DNA of 64,000 bases from Steromphala cineraria (lineage: Eukaryota > Mollusca > Gastropoda > Trochida > Trochidae). The first letter of the stretch is position 1. Every line of letters begins with the position of its first letter. Where the stretch lies: the NCBI GenBank assembly GCA_916613615.1, contig OU744725.1, forward strand, positions 61,884,575 to 61,948,574, in the 5' to 3' direction. Both the position numbers and the translations under genes were made by a program. Positions 42,101-55,300 of the stretch are shown one piece after another. The notes beneath the pieces were generated by a model. It ran no database searches and had not been told where the DNA came from. It saw only the letters and a program-made list of their open reading frames with translations.

Positions 42101-45100
42101 ACAGGAAACCGTCTCAAAGATCTTCTCAATCCTAAGGGCACGATTGAACGTTGTCTCCAGATAGAGTTTCTCAAGTTCTGTTGCATGATCCTGTTTGTCC
42201 TGAGAACAAGAGTCAGCCATGAAGGATTGAGGGTTTCTCACAATGAGGCTAGTCAGCACACGACTGGCTAAGCTTGGGTCAAGTCGAGTCTGTTTTAACG
42301 ATGGTTCTGACACATCTCTCTTGGGCAGAATCCAGTTCAACAGATGTGTCCTGAGAGGGTACGAGCCTTTGACAACACAGGAGGAAGATCCTAAGATACT
42401 TGGCTGATGGTTTTCTGGCAGGTCATGTGACTTCAGACACACAGACAGGAAGTGGATTGATGCGTTGCTAGGAGACGACACATTTGGCAAGAACAGATTC
42501 CAGACATCTTTCTCTGGAGTGATGAGTTTATGGTCGACCATAGCTGCCAGAAGATAGAAGCCAAACTGTTGGTAGCCTTCTGCATCTGCTTGGTGGGAAC
42601 TTATTGATCTGCAACATCAAATCGTCATCATTAATCTTAAGGACTAATAAGAAGTCTTCAAAAACATTGTCATTTAAAAGATTCTGGTAAGAAAGACAAT
42701 GTACTTGTCAAGGTACTTTCTTTCAATAAGGACACCAAAAATGTTCTGAATTTCTATCCTTTCAGTTATCTTTGTCTTAAAAATTACCTATGTTGACTTC
42801 CAGATACATAGATATGTCAAATATACGTTTGAATTTATACTTATAGGTGCTTATTCAAGCTAAGATTAAAAGATTCACACTTACAACCTTCATATGCCTG
42901 ATAAACCAATAATGCCAGACTCTCCGAGATGAAATAATAGAAGTAAGAGAAAGGTATAATATTGGATTGTGTGTAGGCAAAGGCAGACGTAGGACAAAGT
43001 GAGGGTTATAGCCAGCTCACCGTTCACCAGTCCTCGCTGTCACATCTCTCCTATTCTGAACTCTCTCCACTGGCTCCGTATTCGTGAGAGAATTGACTTC
43101 AAGATTCTCTGTCTAACCTACCAGTCATTCTACAACTCAGGCCCTTCCTACATCCAAGATCTACTGACTCATTACGCCCCAGAAAGAACTCTTCGCTTGT
43201 CTCAACAATTACTACTAGCTGTCCCGAGTTACAACTTAAAATCATTTGGACGAAGAACATTCGCATATGCAGCAGGATCTCTGTGGAACTCGACACTGTG
43301 TTCCTTCAAAAGACAACTCAAGACTCATCTCTTTCTCTCTTACAAGTGACTTTAAAGCTCTCACTACCTGCATTCTGTATGTAGTTTTAGTTGGACTCAG
43401 GAAGCGCTTTGAGCATATCCTTGTGATGTGGAAAGGCGCTATACAAATTGCCTATTATTATTATTATAAGACAAGACAGGTGATATATATAAATACTATT
43501 TTCATATACCTGATATATCTGATTTACCATTCAGCTGTATCACACAAGTAGCGTACCTCAATGTTGATGACCATATCGACTGCCAGATGCTTTGTGTTGA
43601 AACAATGGTTGCTATGGTGATATGTTGAAATGCAGGATAACTGTTCACCATGACAACCAGACACTGGAATATGTGTCGTAGAACTTCACTTCTATAAACC
43701 AAAGGATTATATTTTGCTTTAAAAAATTTAAATAGTTAGTGAAAATTGGTACGAAAACAGTGATGTAAATTAATGAAAACGGCATTTATATAAGATTACA
43801 AATGAATAGATAAACATTGAAAAGACATTTATTATTTACAGTTATCGCTGTTTGAAAAATTTACAAAGTTATTACATGATGTGAAGTAACATTGCTCGAG
43901 ATTTGTATGACGTGACTTCATATTGACGTCTTAATCGTCAAAATTGACGTCTCAATGTCAGCGGGCCGGCCCTGGGCGTTGTTGCACAAAACGACTTGAC
44001 ACTTAGTGCTATCCTTTAACATTGCACTAAGGCTACCAAAGTGACTTAAGGTCAACTTAGTGCTTTGTGCAACGGCACCCTGATGGTCATGTCGGCAAAT
44101 TTCTTTTTATTTCTGGCGATGTAATTAATTAAATAATTTTAATAACATTTTTATGAATGGCATCACTAAAGCGTGTTAAAAACCGATACCATTTGCTCGT
44201 CACATAAAAATGTCATTTAACCAGGAAGTCCTAGTATTCTCTATATTATCAATCAAATATGAGACATGTAAGCAACAAACACAGTAACAACACAACAGTA
44301 GTAAATGTTAAATGATACTTTTGGAACTTCTTTTCTTTCTACAAAGATGCTTCCTAACTTGTTTCTGGCACATCTTGTTTACAAAGGATGACAACTTTCC
44401 ATAGATTCACATAAAACAACAAAGTGAATGTCAGTATATCTCTAAAATGTCCATTTACCAGAATTATTTAAAAATATAAGGTGACAAAATGACTTACTTT
44501 TTACAGTCATTCAGCATCTTGTGGAGACACTGTAGCAAGGGAAGTAACTCTTCCTCTGGAATGCTTGACGGATATTTCTCCACAAGCCGGGTTACAAGCT
44601 GTAGCCTACAAAATAATTTTACAGAATTTTAACTTAATTTTTATGCCTAGATGACAAAAATAAATCTTATTTCCTAAACAAAGCAATACTTGCAATATTT
44701 GTTTGGAACTTGTTAACACAAATTTCTCAGCAAATACTTTACCCTTTAACATATCAATGTGAAGGTAATCTCTGCATAGCACATGGGAAAATTCCTGTGC
44801 AACTTCTTTACATTTATAGTGACCTTGCTCGTCAGTGCTAAAATGTCTAAAACAACTTAAAAGGAAACATATCTTAAGCAGAAAGAAACACAGACCTTGT
44901 GTGGTAGTGATAAAGTTACCATCTTCCTACGCAGAGCCTAAAAGGCCAGTTTCCAAACTGTCATTTTATGCCTTGCTGCATAGCCTTGAGTTTTCTGTGC
45001 TTGCTCTCTAGTCTGTAGGGGCACTATAGCAGCACAGAAAAGTAAAGTCTCTGCAGCAAGGCATAAAATGACAGTTTGGAAACTGGCCTTTTAGGCTCTG

Positions 45101-48100
45101 CGTAGGAAGATGTAAAGTTACATGACCAGTATACATGTTAATTGTAATTCTCCGCATACATAAGGCTATTGTATATATTGGTACTTCTTTAATTCAAGAA
45201 TATGCATGTTATCTTGTCCAAATATGAAAACAATCATCATTGCTCAGTATGGAGTCGTTTTGGAAAGGGATATTTTTATGATCTGTATATATATTTGAGC
45301 AATTTCACAATACAACTTCACTCTTTATGAAGAACTTTGCGTCAATCATATTTCATTTGGTTGTGTTTTTATTTGTTATTTTAGATGAAACTAGTTTGTT
45401 TTAAAATGTTTGATACATTGTATATTTTCAGTGTGTACCGATTCATATGCCATTGTTCCTGTTTTGCAATATACCGATATATTGATAGAACTGCCCATCC
45501 CTAGAAACGAAATTAAAAACAAAATGCCTGACCGATGCTGGTATGACAGAAACTGAATGATGAAAAACCAACCAGGCTTTCTGAAAAGAAGCTTTTCTTT
45601 AAACTATGAGCTCAAAATATGGCAAGAAATGGCTGAAATACTGACCATCCTTTACTGAAAAAAAGTTTTCTTAAAACCAACGGCTTCCAAAAACAGACAA
45701 GTAATGGATGAATTATTGACCAGCCTTTACTCTACAAAAGTTTTCTTTAAACTAACGGCCCCCCAAAAAATGGCAAGTAAGGGTGAAGTACTGACCAAGG
45801 TATGAGCTGATAGGAGCCCGCTGTCCCGTACATGGTGTCCCTGACCACTGACCACCCACTCTCCAGCCGTCGCTTCTTGCGGGGGGTGCTGTGGTCACCC
45901 TCCCCCTCTCCTTCCTGGAGTGACAGCTGGGTCACCTCGATGGTGTGCGACGTTTCACTGAACAGCTGAGATATAGAGGATACAAGTTGAGGTGCATGAT
46001 AGTTACTAAGGAAATGGGGAAAGTGACTAGCTATTTTTGTAATATTCAATGCTTGGAATTTCTAGACAGATATGGCATGGATGAAGGGAATTGTAAGTAT
46101 GAAGTTAAAACAATTTTGGGTGGTATTTTTACGGAAAGTGTTTTTTGTGGGTATCAAAATGAAAAGAACAAGAGGCTAGATATGGTGGTTATCTTAGGTG
46201 GAGTCTGATATCTAATTATCTTTATCAATTTCCCTTAGTACCTTAGGCAATAACAAGAATGCATTAATGTAACTTATTTTGGCAGCGGGGATAATTGGGG
46301 TCTTTAAATGACCAAGGGACCTGTGGTTGAACCATATCATTTACTTCCTAACTCAAAAGCATCCAACTTTTCTGAAAGACCTATGAAGTAGAAAGGAAGA
46401 TAGACAAAAATGTTGAGCTCAATAGACAGAAAGCCAGTACCTGGTTACACACATCAGCTGCCAGGTCTACATATGCAGCTTTCAGAACAGCTTCTTTGGT
46501 TCTGAAAGATACAGGAACAATCATTGACATTCTCACACTTGCTCCATTTGCATTATTAAATATGTCCTTGAATATGTAGCAAAAGAAATCATAATGTAGC
46601 GCTGATGATCCAGAAACCAATCTTAACCTCTGAACACAGCTGCCCTTAAACTTGCAGTGAGGTCATAGCATTGAGATGGCTTGATGTTTACGAAGTCATG
46701 GTATTGAAATGGTAGTACTTGAGAAAGAAACAGCATTATGTTGTCCTTTATTTGCTAATGAAAGGACAATGACACTTTCACTCAAAAACAAAAACCCATC
46801 AGAACGGAAAGTGTTGCTTATGCTTGAAAAGTTATTACCAATTAGTCTCATCATCTATTATTGGCACCAACTTTATAATATTTTATTCTTATTTTATTGT
46901 AAATTAACCTAGAACATTTGCCAAATAAATCAAAATGGCGGATCAAAAGCCGACAGTACTCTCTCCTTAATTTAAGCTTGTGACACAGTACTCACCCAGA
47001 GCTGAACCTTTGTCAAAAAACTACAATGGTGAATCAAAAGCCGACTGTACTCTCTCTTTAAATCAAGCTTGTGACACAGTACTCACCCAGAGCTGAACCT
47101 TCGTCTAAAAACTCAAATGGCGGATCAAAAGCCGAAAGTACTCTCTCTTTAAGTCAAGCTTGTGACACAGTACTCACCCCGAGCTAAACCTTTGTCAAAA
47201 AACTAAAATGGCGGCTCAAAAGTCGACAGTACTCTCTCTTTAAGTCATGCTTGTGACACAGTACTCACCCAGAGATGAACCTTTGTCAAAAAACTAAAAT
47301 GGTGGATCAAAAGCCGACAGTACTCTCTCTTTAAGTCAAGCTTGTGACACAGTACTCACCCAGAGATGAACCTTTGTCAAAAAACTAAAATGGCGGATCA
47401 AAAGCCGACAGTACTCTCTCTTTAACTCAAGCTTGTGACACAGTACTCACCCAGAGATGAACCTTTGTCAAAAAACTAAAACGGCGGATCAAAAGCCGAC
47501 AGTACTCTCTCTTTAAGTCATGCTTGTGACACAGTACTCACCCAGAGATGAACTTTTGTCAAAAAACTAAAATGGTGGATCAAAAGCCGACAGTACTCTC
47601 TCTTTAAGTCAAACTTGTGACACAGTACACACCCAGAGCTGAACCTTTGTCAAAAAACTAAAACGGCGGATCAAAAGCCGACAGTACTCTCTCTTTAAGT
47701 CAAGCTTGTGACACAGTACTCACCCCGAGCTAAACCTGTTGCGGCCGCCCATCTGTTGTAGATCTGTATACATCAACTCGTACAGTTTCCTCAGGTGGCT
47801 CTGTAACATCAATACAGGTTTGCACTTTAAACAACAGGCATGGTAAAATCTGTCCCAGGTCACTGACTGACTCAAATTGTGCTTTTGACTCGCCAAAAAA
47901 TGACTTGCCTAATTAATAAAACAATTCACTAGCAAGGTGATTGTTCAACCTATTGTACAACTTATTATCAAAATCAGCTGTAAGTTAATGGTTTAGTGAA
48001 ACTTAAGCAATTCTTAAACGCCTGACAGGATTAAGGGGAATTTTTTGGATTGAAATATGACAAGAAGAAATGGGACAGACAACGCATAATAGGGGATTAA

Positions 48101-49362
48101 ATGGTCAACAACAAAAATTAAGATGAAAACTAGATTAGCGTTTGCGGGATACCGCAAAAGCAGAGCAGCCCCGGAACTTTGGGTTTCGCCTTACCCTGTT
48201 CCGCCTTTTACAGGCCTCACCAAATTGGGAATTTTCTCATGACCTTGACCTTTGACACTCAAGGTCACACAATCAATGAACACATTTCATTGAGTATAAC
48301 ATTATTGTAATGAAATAAAGTGTTAAAAATACAATTAATCCATTTTCTCCATATATGTTGACCTTGCTGTGACCTTGACCTTCGACAGTTAGTACCAAAA
48401 ACTTTTTGAAAATGTTGAACTTCTCAAGAGATAATATATACAAAATCTAAACTTCATAGCACAAAAACTTTTCAAGTTATTGTGTTTAGAAGGAATTGCA
48501 ATAACTCATATCTCATGACCTTGACCTTTGACCTTCAAGGTCACACAATAATTGAACACTTTTTATTGAGTATAACAATCATGTATTGATTAAAAGTGAT
48601 CATAGTTAAAATTAAGCATTTTCGCTAAACCATGCTTAAGTCATGACCTTGCTGTGACCTTGACCTTTGACAGATTGTAGCCGAAACCTTTTCAAAATTT
48701 TTTACTTTTCCAAGGATGATATATACCAAGTTAGAGCTTCATAGCACAAAAACTTTTCAAGTTACCGTGTTTACAAAGAATTTTGTGGTGATTTTATAAC
48801 TCGTGACCTTGACCTTTGAACTTGAAAGTGAACATGTCATAATGATTCCCTGGAAGTATTAACATTTAGACATGTTCATGAGTTCTGAAAAGCTAAATGG
48901 GATAAAGTTATACCCCAATTTAGTGCATTTTGTAATAACTCATATCTCATGACCTTGACCTTTGACCTTCAAGGTCACACAATCATTGAACACTTTTTTT
49001 TGAGTATAACAATCATGTATTGATTAAAAGTGTTCATAGTTAAAATAAAGCATTTTCGCTAAAACATGCTTACGTCATGACCTCGCTGTGACCTTGACCT
49101 TTGACGGATTGTAGCCAAAACCTTTTCAAAATTTTTTACTTTTCCAAGGATGATATATACCAAGTTAGAGCTTCATAGCACAAAAACTTTTCAAGTTATC
49201 GCGTTTACAAGGAATTCTTAGTGTGAATACATAGCTCGTGACCTTGACCTTTGACCTTGAAAGTGAACGTGTCAAAATCGTTCCCCCGAGGTATGAGGAG
49301 TAAGGTATGAATAAGAGTTCTGGAAAGCTTAGGGGAAAAAAGTTATAGCTAGTAGTACGAGT

Positions 49363-49393
<31 letters not shown>

Positions 49394-52300
49394 ACGCGGC
49401 GGCGGCGGCGGCGGCGGCGATGGAAACTTCACAAAAACTGATAGCAGCCCCGTCCTTAGACGGGGCTGCTAATAATAATGCTCTCACAAAAACAAAAACA
49501 AATTTCACCAAATGCTAAACAGGAACATGTTATTAAACCAGTAGTGATTCACCAACACAACATTTTCAGATAAGCTACATAATCTTTTATTTTTACAATT
49601 GAAAGATTTCCACACACAAATTGCTGTGCACAGTGTTTACTTGAAACTTGACATTTCTTCCTTGTTCACAGATAATCAGGTTGAGTACTGTGACATTAAA
49701 ATCTCTGAAGATGATCGTGTGGCATAAATTATAGTTTATAATATTCACACAAAAAAAATAAAAAAAATAAAAAATTATAGTTTGTAGAAAATTTCAAGAA
49801 ATTCAATTCAATTCGTAAATGCTCTCACCATCCACAAGTCCCGATCCACTGCGAGTTCCCCCGACTCTGAGCACTTGGCGCCCCCTGGATGGTGGGCTTG
49901 AAGCTGGACCCGCATAAACTCAACAATCTCATCCTGAAAACAGACCAATTGCAGTATCTTTATAATCTCCACTCGAGACGATATCATAAACTCGACAATC
50001 TCATCCTGAAAACAGACCAATTGCAGTATCTTTATAATCTCCACTCGAGACGATATCATAAACTCGACAATCTCATCCTGAAAACAGACCAATGGCAATA
50101 TCTTTATAATCTCCACTCGAGACGATATCATAAACTCGACAATCTCATCCTGAAAACAGACCAATGGCAGTATCTTTATAATCTCCACTCGAGACGATAT
50201 CATAAACTCGACAATCTCATCCTGAAAACAGACCAATTGCAGTATCTTTATAATCTCCACTCGAGACGATATCATAAACTTGACAATCTCATCCTGAAAA
50301 CAGACCAATTGCAGTATCTTTATAATCTCCACTCGAGACGATATCATAAACTCGACAATCTCATCCTGAAAACAGACCAATGGCAGTATCTTTATAATCT
50401 CCACTCGAGACGATATCATAAACTCGACAATCTCATCCTGAAAACAGACCAATTGCAGTATCTTTATAATCTCCACTCGAGACGATATCATAAACTCGAC
50501 AACCTCATCCTGAAAACAGACCAATGGCAGTATCTTTATAATCTCCACTCGAGACGATATCATAAACTCGACAATCTCATCCTGAAAACAGACCAATTGC
50601 AGTATTTTTATAATCTCCACTCGAGATGATATCATAAACTCGACAATCTCATCCTGAAAACAGACCAATGGCAGTATCTTTATAATCTCCACTCTAAATG
50701 ATATCATAAACTCGACAATCTCATCCTGAAAACAGACCAATGGCAGTATCTTTATAATCTCCACTCTAAATGATATCATAAACTCGACAATCTCATCCTG
50801 ATCCTGAAAACAGACCAGTTGCAGTATCTTTATAATCTCCACTCGAGATGATATCATAAACTTGACAATCTCATCCTGAAAACAGACCAATTGCAGTATC
50901 TTTATAATCTCCACTCGAGACGATATCATAAACTCGACAATCTCATCCTGAAAACAGACCAATTGCAGTATCTTTATAATCTCCACTCGAGACGATATCA
51001 TAAACTCGACAATCTCATCCTGAAAACAGACCAATGGCAATATCTTTATAATCTCCACTCGAGACGATATCATAAACTCGACAATCTCATCCTGAAAACA
51101 GACCAATGGCAGTATCTTTATAATCTCCACTCGAGACGATATCATAAACTTGACAATCTCATCCTGAAAACAGACCAATGGCAGTATCTTTATAATCTCC
51201 ACTCGAGACGATATCATAAACTCGACAATCTCATCCTGAAAACAGACCAATTGCAGTATCTTTATAATCTCCACTCGAGACGATATCATAAACTCGACAA
51301 CCTCATCCTGAAAACAGACCAATGGCAGTATCTTTATAATCTCCACTCGAGACGATATCATAAACTCGACAATCTCATCCTGAAAACAGACCAATTGCAG
51401 TATTTTTATAATCTCCACTCGAGATGATATCATAAACTCTACAATCTCATCCTGAAAACAGACCAATGGCAGTATCTTTATAATCTCCACTCCAAATTAT
51501 ATCATAAACTCTACAATCTCATCCTGAAAACAGACCAATTGCAGTATCTTTATAATCTCCATTCGAGATGATATCATAAACTCTACAATCTCATCCTGAA
51601 AAACAGACCAGTTGCAGTATCTTTATAATCCCCACTCGAGATGATGTCATAAACTCTACAATCTCATCCTGAAAACAGACCAATGGCAGTATCTTTATAA
51701 TCTCCACTCCAAATGATATCATAAACTCTACAATCTCATCCTGAAAAACAGACCAGTTGCAGTATCTTTATAATCTCCACTCGAGATGATATCATAAACT
51801 CTACAATCTCATCCTGAAAAACAGACCAGTTGCAGTATCTTTATAATCTCCACTCGAGATGATATCATAAACTCTACGATCTCATCCTGAAAACAGACCA
51901 ATGGCAGTATCTTTATAATCTCCACTCCAAATGATATCATAAACTCTACAATCTCATCCTGAAAAACAGACCAGTTGCAGTATCTTTATAATCTCCACTC
52001 GAGATGATATCATAAACTCTACAATCTCATCCTGAAAACAGACCAATGGCAGTATCTTTATAATCTCCACTCGAGATGATATCATAAACTCTACAATCTC
52101 ATCCTGAAAACAGACCAATTGCAGTATCTTTATAATCTGCACTCGAGATGATATCATAAACTCAACAATCTCATCCTGAAAACAGACCAATGGCAGTATC
52201 TTTATAATCTCCACTCCAAATGATATCATAAACTCAACAATCTCATCCTGAAAACAGACCAATGGCAGTTTCTTTTTAATCTGCACTCGAGATGATATCA

Positions 52301-55300
52301 TAAACTCGACAATCTCATCCTGAAAACAGACCAATGGCAGTATCTTTTTAATCTGCACGCGAGATGATATCATAAACTCTACAATCTCATCCTGAAAACA
52401 GACCAATTGCAGTATCTTTATAATCTCCACTCGAGATGATATCATAAACTCAACAATCTCATCCTGAAAACAGACCAATGGCAGTATCTCTATAATCTCC
52501 ACTCGAAATGATATCATAAACTCAACAATCTCATCCTGAAAACAGACCAATGGCAGTATCTTTATAATCTGCACGCGAGGATATATCATAAACTCGACAA
52601 TCTCATCCTGAAAACAGACCAATTGCAGTATCTTTATAATCTCCACTCGAGATGATATCATAAACTCAACAATCTCATCCTGAAAACAGACCAATGGCAG
52701 TATCTCTATAATCTCCACTCGAAATGATATCATAAACTCAACAATCTCATCCTGCAACACAGACCAATTGAAATATGCTAATAATCTCCGTTGGAGGTGA
52801 AATCATAAACTCAACGTAATCCTTGTAAACTGAAAATTTTAAATATCTTTATATTCTCCACTCGAGGTGATATCATAAACCTAAACCTGGAACACTGAAA
52901 AACTTAAATATCTTTATATTCTCCACTCGAGGTGATATCATAAACCTAAACCTATATTCTCCACTCGAGGTGATATCATAAACCTAAACCTTGAACACTG
53001 AAAAACTTAAATATCTTTATATTCTCCACTCGAGGTGATATCATAAACCTAAACCTGGAACACTGAAAAGTGAAATATGTCATATTCCTCACATGACATT
53101 CAGACATGACTGTCTTAGGTTATATGAAAGGTCAACCTCAGACATTTTTCTGATTCTTAGACGAGTTTCTTATCATTCTCTAAGGGAGGTAACCCTGAAT
53201 ATTGCATGTACCCCATGAAGTTGAGAGTGCAAACAGCTGAGAAAGACTATGTCGTCTTTTGATGAATTCTGCATTTGAAAAGACTCAGTGTGAGATGAAT
53301 GCATATAGTTTAAGTATGATGATGGACAACCAACAAATGATAATGAAAACCATCAACTTCAAAAAAGTCATAAAGTTGCTAAAAGTTTAAATAAAGATAA
53401 ATGAAAATGAAAATGCGGGCGGTATCAACCTATGGGTGGTCTGTGGGTCTATTGTTCATGATGTAGAGCCAGTTAAATAAACTGATATCTCAGAAAAACA
53501 AACACCAGCATCTGCTTCACAAAGTTGATTATTGCTGACTATGACGTTAAATAATGTAGTATATAAACATAGCCATTGGCTCTGTAGCTCATTTAATTAT
53601 ACAGTAGAACACAGATATAACAAACTCAGATATAGCGAACAATCGAATATAGTGAACAAATTTTCAAGACCCGTCCCTGTATAATATCATTAAAATTATA
53701 TGCGGACCGGATATAGCGAACTAAATTCTTTGGTCTTTCATATCCGTGTTCTACTTTACTGTAGGTTGTGGCCAATGTGGTTACCTCCTTTGTAGGGGCC
53801 ACAGCATCTTCCCACGGTAAGGTGAAAACGTATCGAGCAACTCCTCGTTTAGACCTTGCCATCACAAGGTAGAAAACTGGTGATCCGGAGCAGCGACACC
53901 TATCGTGATCACGAGTTACGCCCCTTATCAGCTCTTTCAACAATAGCCAATGAAATTGCCGTTTACATTCGGAACAAATTCAAAATACTAACAGACGATC
54001 TTTTTGAAAACAATCCGAGTGAAATTTAAGTTTAAACTTCAGTCCACATGGTTGTTTTGATGTTTTTGATGAGCACCGAGAATGCAGAGAAGACAAACAT
54101 TAATGTATCACTCAAATAAAGTGTTTCTCTCCCTTGTAAAACGCATACAAAAGTATTTTTTCAAATTGATTAATTTAACATGCTGTATTCTGATTGGACT
54201 ATTCTACTTCCGTGCAGTGGGTTGAAATACTAGCACAGAAATTACTGCCAATGATGTCAAGGGAGGAATGGGAAAGTTTAGAAACTTTTTCATTTCGCCC
54301 GTGACGTTGTGAAGATGGGGCCACAGGGTCACAAATCCTTAAACTAAGTATAAAAACAATGTGATTTCAGATACGTACCCGTAATCAATTCAGAAATGAT
54401 AATTGATCAAATATTTAATTAATAATCTAGGGTAAAGGATCCAAAGGTTCACCAAGCCCTTTTGATGGACCATAGGGTTACAAAAGTCATAAATTACAAT
54501 CCTCATTAGTAGGAGTTGCTACCAGGATTTCAGCTTTCTAGGCCTTATGCTTCTAGAGAGTGGAAATAAAGGGCCTTTTTAGGGCGTGACATCTACAGTC
54601 CTTATTATCCACAGGGCCATCAAAGCTACAATTTTTAAATTTCTTTGAGAGGCATTTAGAAGCTGGTTATTGAAGAAGAACAAGTTCTTATGGATAGTCA
54701 ACTTCATTATTGCATGAAATGCGACATTTCGGTGTCGATACTAACACCGTTATCAATAAAGTGAATATACCAATCTACCAACCTTCATGTTGTCCGTGGG
54801 TCTATTGTTCCACAGGTAGAGGAGGTTGAGGAAGATGCCCTCCCCCAACTTGCACACCTGGATCCGAGCACTGGGGGCGATCCGTCTCACAAACACATTC
54901 AGGGCCATCAACAGGTGCTCTGAGACCTGACTCCCCTTCTCCTGTCTGGGGACAGATTAAACTTAGAATTACAAATACTGCTTATGACCATTTCTAGGCT
55001 TCTTTCAGAGGCAAAAGCAAGACAGGATTGGCCTTACAACGCCTAAGGGGCAAGTGCTTATTGCTTAGAGTTACTAGTTTCGTCCATTGATCTGGACGTA
55101 AAGATCGTGGGCTGAAACTTCCCACCACGTTTTTATTTTCTTCCAGAGGCATTGTTCCCAGGTGATCAGCTGAGGGGGTCATTTTGGCGTAAGGGATCCT
55201 TTGAAATGGTAATAGTATATTAACTTTAAATAATTCAATATTCAAAGCCAAAAGTATAGGCAAATATCACCAGCACAACACTGTAGGGGGGTACAACACT

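Noticed and set aside
42999..43551. Separate protein-coding gene on the plus strand
   Set aside because: The protein matches the C-terminal part of LINE polyproteins, has no reverse transcriptase and is followed by a LINE-type 3' end.
49889..51427. Plus-strand frames with [20 protein letters not shown] repeats
   Set aside because: These are the complementary strand of the same 72-bp array; the length is explained by 72 being a multiple of 3.
49808..51490. 560-codon minus-strand frame of 24-residue repeats, as a repeat protein gene
   Set aside because: It is the open reading of the 72-bp minisatellite ending in ATM exon e6. The start methionine is internal to a unit and there is no separate promoter or homology.
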